Origin: a virus
Virus record (IMG/VR): IMGVR_UViG_3300005293_000009
Coordinates: 1 to 64,000 of that record
Length of the DNA: 64,000 nucleotides
Strand: one strand, 5' to 3'
The notes under the pieces are model-generated. The model worked only from the letters and a program-made list of their open reading frames with translations. It was not told the origin of the DNA and made no database searches. This document shows, piece after piece, positions 1 through 7,308 of this stretch. The position numbers and the translations under genes were made by a program. Every line of letters begins with the position of its first letter. Position 1 is the stretch's first letter.

Positions 1-469
1 CAGCCGACACTTCAGCGGCAGCGGCGGGAGCCACTGCAACAATCTCAACCGGGGTAACGGCTGCGATTTCAGATACCTCAGGCGTGGGTGCCTCAGGAAG
101 CTGCTTGACGACAGCCAGGAGCAGAGAACCTACTGCTGCCGAGACTACGAGAGCCGGGATAGCGCTCCAGTCTACGTCTGTGAACAGGGCCGCAGTTCCG
201 AACGCGGTGACTAGAGCCTGAGCTACCGTCTTGACGACGCGCGACAGAGCCGCGTACCACCAAGGCTGCTCGCCAGGTGTAGTCTCCGAGATTCCCGCCA
301 GGGATGTGATAAGCGAGAGGATGAAACCCATTCCAAAGGCCGAAGCCAGAATGAAGTATTCGGTTCCTGAAGCTGCCAGCGGAACGTAAGGAATCGCGAC
401 CACCGCTGCGGTGCGAAAGGCCCGGATAAGCGCGGCCTTCCACCAATTCGGGTCAGTGATCGTTGCCAT
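1..469 (-). CDS. Holin, r1t-like, with internal duplication (3' end beyond window)
   Basis: Reading leftward from the ATG at 469, 156 residues are visible before the window edge. The ATG is preceded by AAGGAG four bases upstream. Four hydrophobic segments are visible, at about residues 12-32, 40-62, 75-95 and 100-120. The W-K-A-A-L-I-R-A-F-R-T start and the later V-K-T-V-A-Q, T-D-V-D-W-S and L-L-L-A-V-V parts resemble r1t-type phage holins, which form the membrane lesion that releases endolysin. The first half (about 8-60) and second half (about 67-125) look like two copies of one two-helix unit. The visible C-terminal stretch is Ala/Val/Pro/Glu rich and probably cytoplasmic. It is the last visible gene of a leftward block. 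The assignment is inference from pattern; another small membrane protein is possible. Confidence 0.75.
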   Translation of the reverse strand, partial: MATITDPNWWKAALIRAFRTAAVVAIPYVPLAASGTEYFILASAFGMGFILSLITSLAGISETTPGEQPWWYAALSRVVKTVAQALVTAFGTAALFTDVDWSAIPALVVSAAVGSLLLAVVKQLPEAPTPEVSEIAAVTPVEIVAVAPAAAAEVSA

Positions 470-528
470 GATTCTCCTTGCAAGAGGGATAATACCCAGC
501 TAATTACTAGGTACTACCAGTGTAACGA

Positions 529-538
529 CCTTGCAAGG
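529..538. repeat. 10-bp perfect palindrome CCTTGCAAGG
   Basis: A perfect inverted repeat lies in the gap between the leftward DUF7455 and holin genes, upstream of the holin. It could be a protein-binding site or chance; the gap holds no gene. Confidence 0.3.
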
Positions 539-558
539 TTACTAGAATGTCCTAAAGT

Positions 559-822
559 TCAATCAGGCGAGGACTGTGACGGCTTCTTATTGATCTTGTA
601 CGTCTCATCCACGATGTCGATAGCGTGCTCGCGCAAGCCCGCCTCATTGCGGCGGAAGTGGTGCCCGCAGTAAAGCAAGCCCGACTTTGAGCTTGGCATG
701 TTGACCCAGACGAAAGCCTGCGCTCCACACTGATCGCAACGATCATTGATGTTGAGGGTGTCCGAGAGAGGGCGAACCTCTTCTCCCGCTTCCAGTTCTG
801 CGACGATAGGCTCCATGAGCAT
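559..822 (-). CDS. DUF7455-like zinc-ribbon protein
   Basis: An 87-residue protein with a C-D-Q-C-G-A-Q-A pair at about residues 29-36 and a Y-C-G-H-H motif some 20 residues later, which together form a likely Cys3His zinc site. Spacing and the following L-R-E-H-A-I-D-I-V-D-E-T resemble the actinobacterial DUF7455 family, whose role is unknown. AAGG lies six bases before the ATG at 822; an in-frame ATG six bases further in is an alternative start. It lies eight bases after the helix-turn-helix gene and is probably co-transcribed with it and the holin. Confidence 0.8.
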   Translation of the reverse strand: MLMEPIVAELEAGEEVRPLSDTLNINDRCDQCGAQAFVWVNMPSSKSGLLYCGHHFRRNEAGLREHAIDIVDETYKINKKPSQSSPD

Positions 823-830
823 AGTCTACC

Positions 831-1295
831 TTATTTTCCCTTCTTGATACGGTTGATTCCGTAATATAGTGGATTCGCGCTGGACAATCCCATACGCTTT
901 GCGATGTTCGACATAGACAACCCTGCCTCATAGTGCTTGTGCAGGGTCAGGTGGTACTCGTACGGCGTCCCCTCGGCCTTGACCTTGAGAATATCCTCCA
1001 CCGCAGCTTCGTAGGCTTCTGGTGAGAACTTTTTCCGCGCACGATGTGATGACGGCGGTACGTCCTTGTTGACGACTCGCCGCCGAACGCCAGCGTACTG
1101 CACATTCAGACGCTTCGCCATTGCTAGGAGTGAACCGCCCTTCTCGTAGTACTCGCACAGCAAGCGCGTGTATTCGCGGCTCGCGTCGTGCTGAGGCGAA
1201 ACCGTGTCTCTGGAGCCAAAAGCTTTCTTCGCAAGCTCCAGGTGAGGGAGGATGAGGGCTACATACTCATCCAGGAGCGCGCTGTCGGGGGTCAT
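831..1295 (-). CDS. Helix-turn-helix DNA-binding protein (leaderless)
   Basis: A 154-residue protein. I start it at the ATG at 1295 rather than at the longer upstream start, because a -10 TATAAT sits exactly six bases before it and a -35 TTGACT further up, so the message would begin on this ATG. Two helix-turn-helix-like segments are visible: one near residues 52-70 (S-L-L-A-M-A-K-R-L-N-V) and one near the C-terminus (A-G-L-S-M-S-N-I-A-K-R-M-G-L). Both have the spacing of homeodomain-like/resolvase-type helices. It may regulate the adjoining leftward lysis genes, or the rightward genes starting 85 bp away, but no target is shown. Confidence 0.75.
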   Translation of the reverse strand: MTPDSALLDEYVALILPHLELAKKAFGSRDTVSPQHDASREYTRLLCEYYEKGGSLLAMAKRLNVQYAGVRRRVVNKDVPPSSHRARKKFSPEAYEAAVEDILKVKAEGTPYEYHLTLHKHYEAGLSMSNIAKRMGLSSANPLYYGINRIKKGK

Positions 1296-1301
1296 GGTTC
1301 G

Positions 1302-1331
1302 ATTATATACATGCCGTCTCTGCCGAGTCAA
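1302..1331 (-). promoter_or_regulatory. Leaderless promoter of the leftward block
   Basis: The -35 TTGACT and -10 TATAAT are separated by 18 bases. The -10 lies six bases before the ATG at 1295, so the predicted first transcribed base is in the start codon. Confidence 0.8.
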
Positions 1332-1345
1332 GCCGAAATTGCAAC

Positions 1346-1374
1346 TTGACGGAAAGATGTTCGTGAGGTAGGCT
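1346..1374 (+). promoter_or_regulatory. Leaderless promoter, rightward
   Basis: The -35 TTGACG and -10 TAGGCT are 17 bases apart and the -10 is six bases before the ATG at 1381. It is divergent from the leftward promoter at 1302-1331, only 14 bases away, so a bound regulator could affect both. Confidence 0.85.
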
Positions 1375-1380
1375 GCTCTC

Positions 1381-1605
1381 ATGGCAGTTTTCAGAACGAA
1401 GGACCGCGAGAAGCGGCGTGAATGGAAAGCGTATCACGCGACCGCGATGAGCCGCGCCCGCGATGCGGTCTACTGGACCGATCCCGAGACTTCAATCGAG
1501 ACATATGAAGCGGAGCAGTGGGAAGACTACAAGGCCTTCATGATCCGTGAAGGGCAGACGCACGTAAACCACGAACGATTCTTGAAGGAGCTACGCAAAG
1601 CATGA
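1381..1605 (+). CDS. Small hypothetical protein
   Basis: A 74-residue protein of no family I recognise. It is charged, with a basic N-terminus (K-D-R-E-K-R-R-E-W-K) and a Trp/Tyr-rich middle, and is probably helical and cytoplasmic. The start is fixed by the leaderless promoter just upstream. It overlaps the next gene by four bases (ATGA), so the two are translationally coupled. Confidence 0.75.
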   Translation: MAVFRTKDREKRREWKAYHATAMSRARDAVYWTDPETSIETYEAEQWEDYKAFMIREGQTHVNHERFLKELRKA

Positions 1606-2036
1606 CTGATTACCCTGAAGAGATTCTTGGTGAATACGATGACGACGGTACGATGGTGAACAGCCTTGAAAACCTGAAGGAGGCTGTCATCGGCCACCGA
1701 ATCGTGTCCGCCGAGCGAAAGAAGTGGACCGAGAAGCGCTCCTACAGCGACTACGAGTACCCGATGGAGGCCATGGTCCTCACGCTCGACAACGGCAAGG
1801 AGGTCCGCCTGCATGAGGGCGGGGACTGCTGCGCCTACACCGAAGTGCGTGGCTTCCTGCTCAACCCCGAGCTAGTGGATCACGTAATCACTGGCGTAGG
1901 CACGACAGACGGCTTCGATACCTGGCACATCTACGCGGACCTCGGAGACGTAGTGGCGCTGAATGTGGCGTGGTCACCGGGGAACCCCTTCTACTACGGC
2001 TATGGATTCAACATCGAGGTCGTTGACCACTCGTGA
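1602..2036 (+). CDS. DUF7448-like protein
   Basis: A 144-residue protein with the pattern I-V-S-A-E near residue 36, L-D-N-G-K-E, G-G-D-C-C-A-Y-T-E-V near residue 74, and a C-terminal N-P-F-Y-Y-G-Y-G-F. These resemble the DUF7448 family found in actinobacterial phages; its function is not known. It starts within the end of the previous gene (ATGA), and its stop overlaps the GTG of the next gene. Family call is from memory of the motif, moderately sure. Confidence 0.75.
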   Translation: MTDYPEEILGEYDDDGTMVNSLENLKEAVIGHRIVSAERKKWTEKRSYSDYEYPMEAMVLTLDNGKEVRLHEGGDCCAYTEVRGFLLNPELVDHVITGVGTTDGFDTWHIYADLGDVVALNVAWSPGNPFYYGYGFNIEVVDHS

Positions 2037-2203
2037 CCTATACCGTTTACGATTGCGCTTGCGGTGAGCACATAGGTGCTGTAGGCTGGACAGACGGCGT
2101 ACATAACGCGACCTGGCTGTGGCTCAAGCACAATCAGGAGAGGCACCCAGAATGGCTGGACGAACATGACAGAACAAGAACCGACAACCCTTTTCAAGGC
2201 TGA
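2033..2203 (+). CDS. Small Cys/His protein, GTG start
   Basis: A 56-residue frame from a GTG that overlaps the preceding stop (GTGA) to a TGA inside the next gene. It contains C-A-C-G-E-H near the N-terminus, then W-L-W-L-K-H, H-P-E-W and a further His, suggestive of a small metal-binding or treble-clef-like fold. Coupling and residue pattern support a real gene, but it overlaps the nucleotidyltransferase start by 38 bases. Function unknown. Confidence 0.6.
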   Translation: MTYTVYDCACGEHIGAVGWTDGVHNATWLWLKHNQERHPEWLDEHDRTRTDNPFQG

Positions 2204-2909
2204 GTGGGGCTCTCGCGCGTACGGCACGAACACCGCTACGTCCGACCGAGACCTCATTCAGGTCGTCATCGAGCCTCCCGAGTACATCACTGGATTGAGC
2301 GAGTTCCGTCCGAAGCACGAGTCCACCGCCGAGCAGGGCGCTCGCAGCTTTGCCGACGACACCGATACGGTGACGTACGGCCTCCAGAAGTATGCCGCTC
2401 TCGCTGTGGACGGTAACCCTCAGGTGCTCGCTACGCTGTGGCTGCGCGAGTTCATCGAGTACCACGAGTGGTTCAGTTTCCTCCAGAACAACCGCCGTCT
2501 CTGTGTGTCCAAGAACGCCGGTCGAAAGTACCTCGGTTATATGAAGAGCCAGCGATACAACCTCGAAGGTCTGAAGGGCGGCAAGACGAATCGTCCCGAG
2601 CTTGTGCACACTCATGGGTATGATACTAAGTTCGCCATGCACGCAGTTCGCCTGGGATATCAGGGGAATGAACTGATGGAGACAGGCAATATCTCCCTCC
2701 CTATGGAGGGGGAAGCCCTCGAAACTTGCCAGGCTATTCGCGCCGGTAAGATGACGAAGGACGAGTGCCTGGAGCTTCTGACTGTTCTGGAGTTTGGATT
2801 GGAGACCGCTATTCTCCACTCGGACTTCCCGGAGAGGGGAGACCGTGGCCTCATGAGCCAAATCCTGCACGACATCTACCTGATTGATTGGGACCGTAAC
2901 TATGCCTAA
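2166..2909 (+). CDS. RlaP-like nucleotidyltransferase (RNA repair type)
   Basis: A 247-residue protein. Near residue 15 it has G-S-R-A-Y-G-T-N-T-A-T-S-D-R-D, the G-S/x10/D-x-D active-site signature of DNA polymerase beta-fold nucleotidyltransferases, matching the RlaP/YcgL group linked to RNA repair. The catalytic acids would be the two Asp in S-D-R-D. It is followed by a 2H phosphoesterase and, further on, phosphoesterases and a HAD phosphatase, which supports an RNA-end-processing role. The next gene overlaps its end by eight bases. Substrate is unknown; a tRNA or nucleotide-modifying role is equally possible. Confidence 0.8.
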   Translation: MTEQEPTTLFKAEWGSRAYGTNTATSDRDLIQVVIEPPEYITGLSEFRPKHESTAEQGARSFADDTDTVTYGLQKYAALAVDGNPQVLATLWLREFIEYHEWFSFLQNNRRLCVSKNAGRKYLGYMKSQRYNLEGLKGGKTNRPELVHTHGYDTKFAMHAVRLGYQGNELMETGNISLPMEGEALETCQAIRAGKMTKDECLELLTVLEFGLETAILHSDFPERGDRGLMSQILHDIYLIDWDRNYA

Positions 2910-3441
2910 CCTGCCAATGCCTGAGGGGCTGGGGACACCAGACCTCGAATGCGTGATGATTGACATCGCGCCGCTGGACGTGCTCAACATCCTGCACCCG
3001 ACCGCCGAGAATGAACTATTCTTCGGCACCACGCCTGAACTGAAGTACGCTCAGGGCGCGGTCGGTGCGACCAAGCCGCACGTCACGCTGCTGTTCGGCA
3101 TCCACCCGAGCGCGAGCTATCACCGCTGGGTGTGGGCGGTGCTCAAGGATTGGACGCCTGAGCCGATCAAGATCACCGAGGTTGGTGTCTTCCCGGTGCG
3201 TGACGAGGACCAGGAGTATCGGGTCGTCATCGGCCACGTCGAGAAGACCCCGAACCTCCTAGAGGCTCGTGCACGTCTAGAGACCCTAGACTACACAGAC
3301 GGATTCCCCGAATACAAGCCTCACGTCACCCTTGCATACATCAAGCGTGACGCCGACGAGCACCGTTGGATTCAGCGGCTCGGTGAGGAATACAACGGCA
3401 AGGTTTTCCCCGTTACCGGAGTAAATCTGGGAGACGACTGA
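2902..3441 (+). CDS. 2H phosphoesterase (LigT / 2'-5' RNA ligase-like)
   Basis: 179 residues from the ATG at 2902. Two H-V-T-L motifs, with His at residues 60 and 141, are the paired H-x-T signature of 2H phosphoesterases, which open 2',3'-cyclic phosphates or 2'-5' linkages in RNA. The second sits in Y-K-P-H-V-T-L-A-Y, typical of LigT. It overlaps the RlaP-like gene and is presumably co-expressed. Its role may be to process cleaved RNA ends or to degrade cyclic-nucleotide defence signals; the sequence does not decide between these. Confidence 0.85.
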   Translation: MPNLPMPEGLGTPDLECVMIDIAPLDVLNILHPTAENELFFGTTPELKYAQGAVGATKPHVTLLFGIHPSASYHRWVWAVLKDWTPEPIKITEVGVFPVRDEDQEYRVVIGHVEKTPNLLEARARLETLDYTDGFPEYKPHVTLAYIKRDADEHRWIQRLGEEYNGKVFPVTGVNLGDD

Positions 3442-3443
3442 GC

Positions 3444-3472
3444 TTGACAGACCGCATCGCTGCTAGTAAGGT
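3444..3472 (+). promoter_or_regulatory. Leaderless promoter
   Basis: TTGACA and TAAGGT with a 17-base spacer; the -10 is six bases before the ATG at 3479. Confidence 0.85.
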
Positions 3473-3478
3473 AGAAGC

Positions 3479-4087
3479 ATGACAAAGCGATTCTTCACAA
3501 GCGACCAGCACATCGGACATAAGTTCGTTGCTGGCACACGCGGCTTTGCCGACCCCGCTGAGCACGACCGTGTGCTCGCTGAGAAGTGGGATGCGGTCGT
3601 AGGTCCAGACGACACGGTGTTCGTACTGGGGGACATCTCGATCAACCCGAAGCGCGATGGTGCCTGGGACTGGTTTCGAGTCCGCCCCGGCAAGAAGCAC
3701 CTGATCGCTGGAAACCACGATGAGGTCCACGCGATGCACTCCAAGGCGCTTCAGGCGCAGCAGGACCCTCGCTGGACCGAGACGTTTGCCACGATCAACA
3801 CTTGGGCGCGTCTGAAGGTTCAGGGCCGCACGCTGCTGATGAGCCACCACCCGTACGACGGTGAGGGCTCGCGGGATATCGAGGACCGGAATGTCGAGTA
3901 CCGACTGAAGGACTCTGGATTCCCGTTGCTGCACGGTCACACGCACGCCAAGCATCGCGTTCACACGTCTGCGCTGGGTTCCCCCCAGTTTCATGTCGGC
4001 GTGGACGCCTGGGACTTCGAGCTTGTCCCGGAAGCAACCATCGTAGAGTGGCTGGAGTTCCTGCCACCGAGCCCGCAGGGGACGTGA
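3479..4087 (+). CDS. Calcineurin-like metallophosphoesterase
   Basis: A 202-residue protein with all the metal-binding blocks of the family: D9-x-H11, G51-D52, G78-N79-H80-D81, a S-H-H-P motif near 121-124 and G-H-T-H near 153-156. It is predicted to hydrolyse phosphomonoesters or diesters using two metal ions in the cytoplasm. Its close context (nucleotidyltransferase, 2H enzyme, HAD phosphatase) suggests nucleic-acid-end or nucleotide processing. It is transcribed from its own leaderless promoter. Confidence 0.9.
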   Translation: MTKRFFTSDQHIGHKFVAGTRGFADPAEHDRVLAEKWDAVVGPDDTVFVLGDISINPKRDGAWDWFRVRPGKKHLIAGNHDEVHAMHSKALQAQQDPRWTETFATINTWARLKVQGRTLLMSHHPYDGEGSRDIEDRNVEYRLKDSGFPLLHGHTHAKHRVHTSALGSPQFHVGVDAWDFELVPEATIVEWLEFLPPSPQGT

Positions 4088-4092
4088 CAAGT

Positions 4093-4731
4093 ATGAATCC
4101 GCTATACATCTGGGGTGGTCCCTGGCGTGACATCGACTACGTAATACGTGGTCGTGATGTTGTGGACATTGGGCTGCAAAAAACTCACCTGGAGCCTGAC
4201 ACACTTGAAGTAACACTCATAGGGGACTCCGCCGCGCGCATTATCGCGGCTATCGAAGGCTACCTTCCGGATACGGAGCCGACGCCTGAGCCGGTGAATC
4301 GTCAGGACGAGGCGCTAGCTGCGGCCCGCCGTGACGCCCTTGAGGCGAAGCGGCGGGCTCAAGCTGCCGAGGATGCACACACCGCGCTAGAGGATACCCT
4401 CGCTGATTATGAAGGCGAGATTGAGACCCTTCGTGCAGAGGTTGCACGACTTAAAGTTGCAAATGCTATGACGGTTTCCTTCGACCCGGCACCCCCTGGA
4501 GGGCCACGTCCGAACTCAACTGGATTTGCAACAGGGGGGTATGTCAGCGGGAAGGGCCGTACCCTCTCGGAACAGGTCGAGACGCTAGATCGTTGGGTAC
4601 GCAGGGAGCGGGTCCGGAGGCATCCTATGGATGAGCCCTGGCACACCGAGTACCTGAATCAGCCAATTCTGTCGGCTGAGGCCAGAGCACATCTCGAAAA
4701 GTACGACCCCTTTACATACGGAGACAACTAA
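4093..4731 (+). CDS. Coiled-coil hypothetical protein
   Basis: 212 residues from the ATG at 4093, just after the phosphoesterase stop. Residues about 70-140 (A-L-A-A-A-R-R-D-A-L-E-A-K onward) have a strong heptad pattern and should form a coiled coil. The flanks are compact N-terminal and Gly/Pro-rich C-terminal parts. I do not recognise a family. Its stop overlaps the next gene start by one base (TAATG). Confidence 0.75.
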   Translation: MNPLYIWGGPWRDIDYVIRGRDVVDIGLQKTHLEPDTLEVTLIGDSAARIIAAIEGYLPDTEPTPEPVNRQDEALAAARRDALEAKRRAQAAEDAHTALEDTLADYEGEIETLRAEVARLKVANAMTVSFDPAPPGGPRPNSTGFATGGYVSGKGRTLSEQVETLDRWVRRERVRRHPMDEPWHTEYLNQPILSAEARAHLEKYDPFTYGDN

Positions 4732-5624
4732 TGAAGCTAGGCATTCTTGGGGACCTGCACGGCAACATCGCCGCAGGCCGCTTCATGCTGTGGTCGATGG
4801 GCCAGATGGGCATCGATACCGTCATCCATGTAGGTGACTTCGGTATTTACTCGACTAATGACGGTATGAAGTTCGCCAGCAGGATGAACGAATACGCAAA
4901 GTTGCTGGACATCACGATCATTGTGGTGCCAGGTAACCACGAGAACTGGCGAATCATCAACGAGCTTACCGGAGACAACCGGACGAAGCTCGCCATGTAT
5001 CGCTCGAATATCTTCATTGCGCCGCGTGGTTATCGTTACACGTTCGATGGTGTTAGCTTCGTGATGCTCGGTGGTGCGCCCTCGGTGGACCGCAACTGGC
5101 GGGCTGCGGCTGATCGTAAGCGCGCCAACAAGGGCGAGTTCCAGGCTAACCAGAATTGGTATTGGGAAGAGCAGATCACTGCCGCTGACGTGGACTATGT
5201 GGTGGCTGGCGGCTACGCGGACGTGATGATCGGCCACGATGCCCCCCACGGTATCCAGGGGATAGAGAGCCGGATCAAGGGAAACCCTCACGGTTTCCAC
5301 ATTGCTGATATCCTCTATGCGGAGGATGGGCGGAAGCTGATGACTGAGGCTTTTCAGGGTGTGGCACCGCGATTCTTCTTCCACGGCCACTACCACTTCC
5401 CGGTGAACGAGTGGATTCAGCGACCTAAAGGTGAGTATGGTCTTGACAAGACTCACGTAATCGGGCTAGACTGTGAGTTCAACAACTATTCTATGGCGAT
5501 CCTCGACACGGTTGAGCAGAGCGCCTGGAATGTTGACCACAAAACACTGCTCTTCCAATATCGAAAGGATGGAATCGGAACATGGCCCTCGCACGCCTCT
5601 ACGAAGACATCGATGGATGCCTGA
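4731..5624 (+). CDS. Second calcineurin-like metallophosphoesterase
   Basis: A 297-residue protein with G-D-L-H-G near residue 7, H-V-G-D-F near 35, P-G-N-H-E-N near 65, I-G-H-D-A-P-H near 170 and H-G-H-Y-H-F near 220. This is a complete binuclear metallophosphoesterase site, of a different subfamily from the gene at 3479. Larger inserts between motifs suggest a distinct substrate. It is coupled to the coiled-coil gene upstream; the HAD gene starts within its last 43 bases. Confidence 0.9.
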   Translation: MKLGILGDLHGNIAAGRFMLWSMGQMGIDTVIHVGDFGIYSTNDGMKFASRMNEYAKLLDITIIVVPGNHENWRIINELTGDNRTKLAMYRSNIFIAPRGYRYTFDGVSFVMLGGAPSVDRNWRAAADRKRANKGEFQANQNWYWEEQITAADVDYVVAGGYADVMIGHDAPHGIQGIESRIKGNPHGFHIADILYAEDGRKLMTEAFQGVAPRFFFHGHYHFPVNEWIQRPKGEYGLDKTHVIGLDCEFNNYSMAILDTVEQSAWNVDHKTLLFQYRKDGIGTWPSHASTKTSMDA

Positions 5625-6133
5625 ACGCAAGCTGGAACGCTCGCGTATGGCGTGACAAAGAGAACCCTGAAGACCTGGGCGGATACCAGCGTGGCTGGGC
5701 GCACCCCTGTCACGACGACTTCGGCGTAGAGCGGGAAGTGTCCATTGCGAAGTACCGCATGGAGTACAACGAGCGTCTTATCCGGGCGATGAACAACCTC
5801 TCGGTCGAGTTCGTCTGGGCGACCACCTGGCGTCAGGACGCTATCGGGGTGGGCATTCTGATGGGGCTACTTCACAGCCCTCAGCGCGTGCTACACCCGC
5901 TGGACGGTCAGACGCGATTCCCCTCAATCAAATGGAAGTTCGATGCGATCCTCCATGAGCAGGACCACGACCCCTCACCGTTCATTGCCGTGGACGATGA
6001 GTGGGACTCGGATCGGGGCTACTACCGAGAGACCCTTGAGAGCATCGGCGGGCTAGTAATCTGCCCGGATTTCAACTTCGGAATCACCCCAGCGCACATC
6101 TCGCAGATGGAGCGCTACCTGGCAAAGTTCTAG
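5582..6133 (+). CDS. HAD phosphatase of the RNA-repair (HAD_SAK) type
   Basis: A 183-residue protein. Near its start it carries D9-I-D11-G, the HAD nucleophile motif, followed by W-A-T-T-W-R near residue 80 and V-D-D-E-W near 139. These fit the HAD domain of Swiss-Army-knife RNA repair proteins, where it acts as an end phosphatase. AAGGA lies nine bases before the ATG. Overlap with the phosphoesterase gene implies a shared transcript. Substrate is inferred from the family only. Confidence 0.75.
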   Translation: MALARLYEDIDGCLNASWNARVWRDKENPEDLGGYQRGWAHPCHDDFGVEREVSIAKYRMEYNERLIRAMNNLSVEFVWATTWRQDAIGVGILMGLLHSPQRVLHPLDGQTRFPSIKWKFDAILHEQDHDPSPFIAVDDEWDSDRGYYRETLESIGGLVICPDFNFGITPAHISQMERYLAKF

Positions 6134-6147
6134 ATCATCACACATCG

Positions 6148-6199
6148 ACACCCCTGGTAGTATAGAGTGAGCATTGTCTCACTCTTCTACTGGGGGTGT
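6148..6199 (+). promoter_or_regulatory. Long hairpin covering the start codon at 6196
   Basis: Arms 6148-6171 and 6178-6199 can pair through ACACCCC/GGGGTGT, GTAG/CTAC and GAGTGAG/CTCACTC, with two wobble pairs, a small bulge and a six-base loop. The 3' arm contains the GTG start of the following tail gene and its G-rich upstream bases, so the fold would hide the start. No U-run follows, so it is not a typical terminator. Confidence 0.6.
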
Positions 6200-6834
6200 C
6201 TGTGTTTCCTGAGGGAATCATCACGCGAGAACTACTGGTCGGGCCAGCCTACGACCTAACCTCCGGTGTACCCTTTGGCATCCGAGTAATGGTCCAGTCG
6301 AGTCGCGCACTTGTCAAGGACGGGATTCCTGTGCTGCCTAAGCTCACGGTTTACGAAGCCCCGCCAGGCGAGCAGATTTCAATCAGCCTTCCAGTTTGTG
6401 ACCAGCCTGGATACTCTGACGGTCGGGGCAATCCCATCGACGCGGGGCCTGGCGCATTCTCCCACTACTATCATATCGCTACAAGCTACCTGCACAGCGA
6501 GTCGGTAGCGGAGAAGGACCCGACAGTAAAGGTCGCCATTAGTACCGACGATCTGTCTCCGATTGACATCGATGACCTCATTTATTTCCAGAACGGAAAG
6601 CCTGCTGAGATTATTTATGTGCCGGATATCTGGTCTGCTCAGGTTGAAAATATCCCCATCCTAGTAAATGATACAATGGAGGAGTGGCTGGCAGGTACCG
6701 AACTACCGACCACAGCCGCCGACCTGAACGTTCTAGGGTGGCCTGAGTTTATCATTCTAGAACATGACACAGATTCCACGTCCGTACCTGACGGAGCGTT
6801 CATAGTAAGACTGCCTGAGGATTGGACCCCTTAG
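6196..6834 (+). CDS. Probable minor tail protein
   Basis: 212 residues from a GTG at 6196, which lies inside the hairpin described above; no strong purine-rich ribosome site precedes it. The protein is beta-rich and acidic, without membrane segments or catalytic motifs I recognise. The tail call rests on position: it immediately precedes two clear fibre-type genes. It could instead be a fibre adaptor or unrelated. Confidence 0.6.
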   Translation: MSVFPEGIITRELLVGPAYDLTSGVPFGIRVMVQSSRALVKDGIPVLPKLTVYEAPPGEQISISLPVCDQPGYSDGRGNPIDAGPGAFSHYYHIATSYLHSESVAEKDPTVKVAISTDDLSPIDIDDLIYFQNGKPAEIIYVPDIWSAQVENIPILVNDTMEEWLAGTELPTTAADLNVLGWPEFIILEHDTDSTSVPDGAFIVRLPEDWTP

Positions 6835-6857
6835 GCCTACAAATAAGGATAACCATC

Positions 6858-7232
6858 ATGGCAGGACTAACCCAGGCTCTCCAGCAGCAGGTACTTGATA
6901 GCACTGTGCTGTTTCCGACAACCGCCGCTACGGACCACATCGCTTACTCGTCCAACGGCACTTCTGAGGCCGCGATCCTCGCCCGTACCCCTATCGGTGC
7001 TACTGGTTGGGCCGCAGCTACAGCAGCCACCCCCTCGGTGAAGGCAAACAACGCCGTCCTAACCTCGGCAACTGCTTCCGGTTCGGGCACCATCACGCAC
7101 TTCGCGATCTACTCCGCATCAACCGCTGGTACGCAGAAGACGGACTGGCAGGCCCTCTCGGCTTCCCGCGCGGTCGTATCTGGTGACACACTTCAGTGGG
7201 CTATCGGAGCCCTCCAGATCACGCTCGACTAA
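6858..7232 (+). CDS. Small tail fibre / baseplate-type protein
   Basis: 124 residues from the ATG at 6858, with AAGGAT upstream. It is Ala/Thr/Ser-rich. Near the C-terminus it has T-H-F-A-I-Y, then V-V-S-G-D-T-L-Q-W-A-I-G and I-T-L-D. This arrangement is common in small phage fibre-associated proteins that trimerise. It sits between the minor tail gene and the giant fibre and ends at a strong terminator. Confidence 0.65.
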   Translation: MAGLTQALQQQVLDSTVLFPTTAATDHIAYSSNGTSEAAILARTPIGATGWAAATAATPSVKANNAVLTSATASGSGTITHFAIYSASTAGTQKTDWQALSASRAVVSGDTLQWAIGALQITLD

Positions 7233-7251
7233 TCTTCCTGGAATACAGATA

Positions 7252-7278
7252 GGGGCACCGGGGATTTTCCGGTGCCCC
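7252..7278 (+). terminator. Hairpin terminator after the small fibre gene
   Basis: A perfect ten-base stem (GGGGCACCGG / CCGGTGCCCC) with a seven-base loop. No long U-run follows. Confidence 0.75.
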
Positions 7279-7308
7279 TGATTAGCAGTACGGGGAGGGG
7301 GTAGAGTA

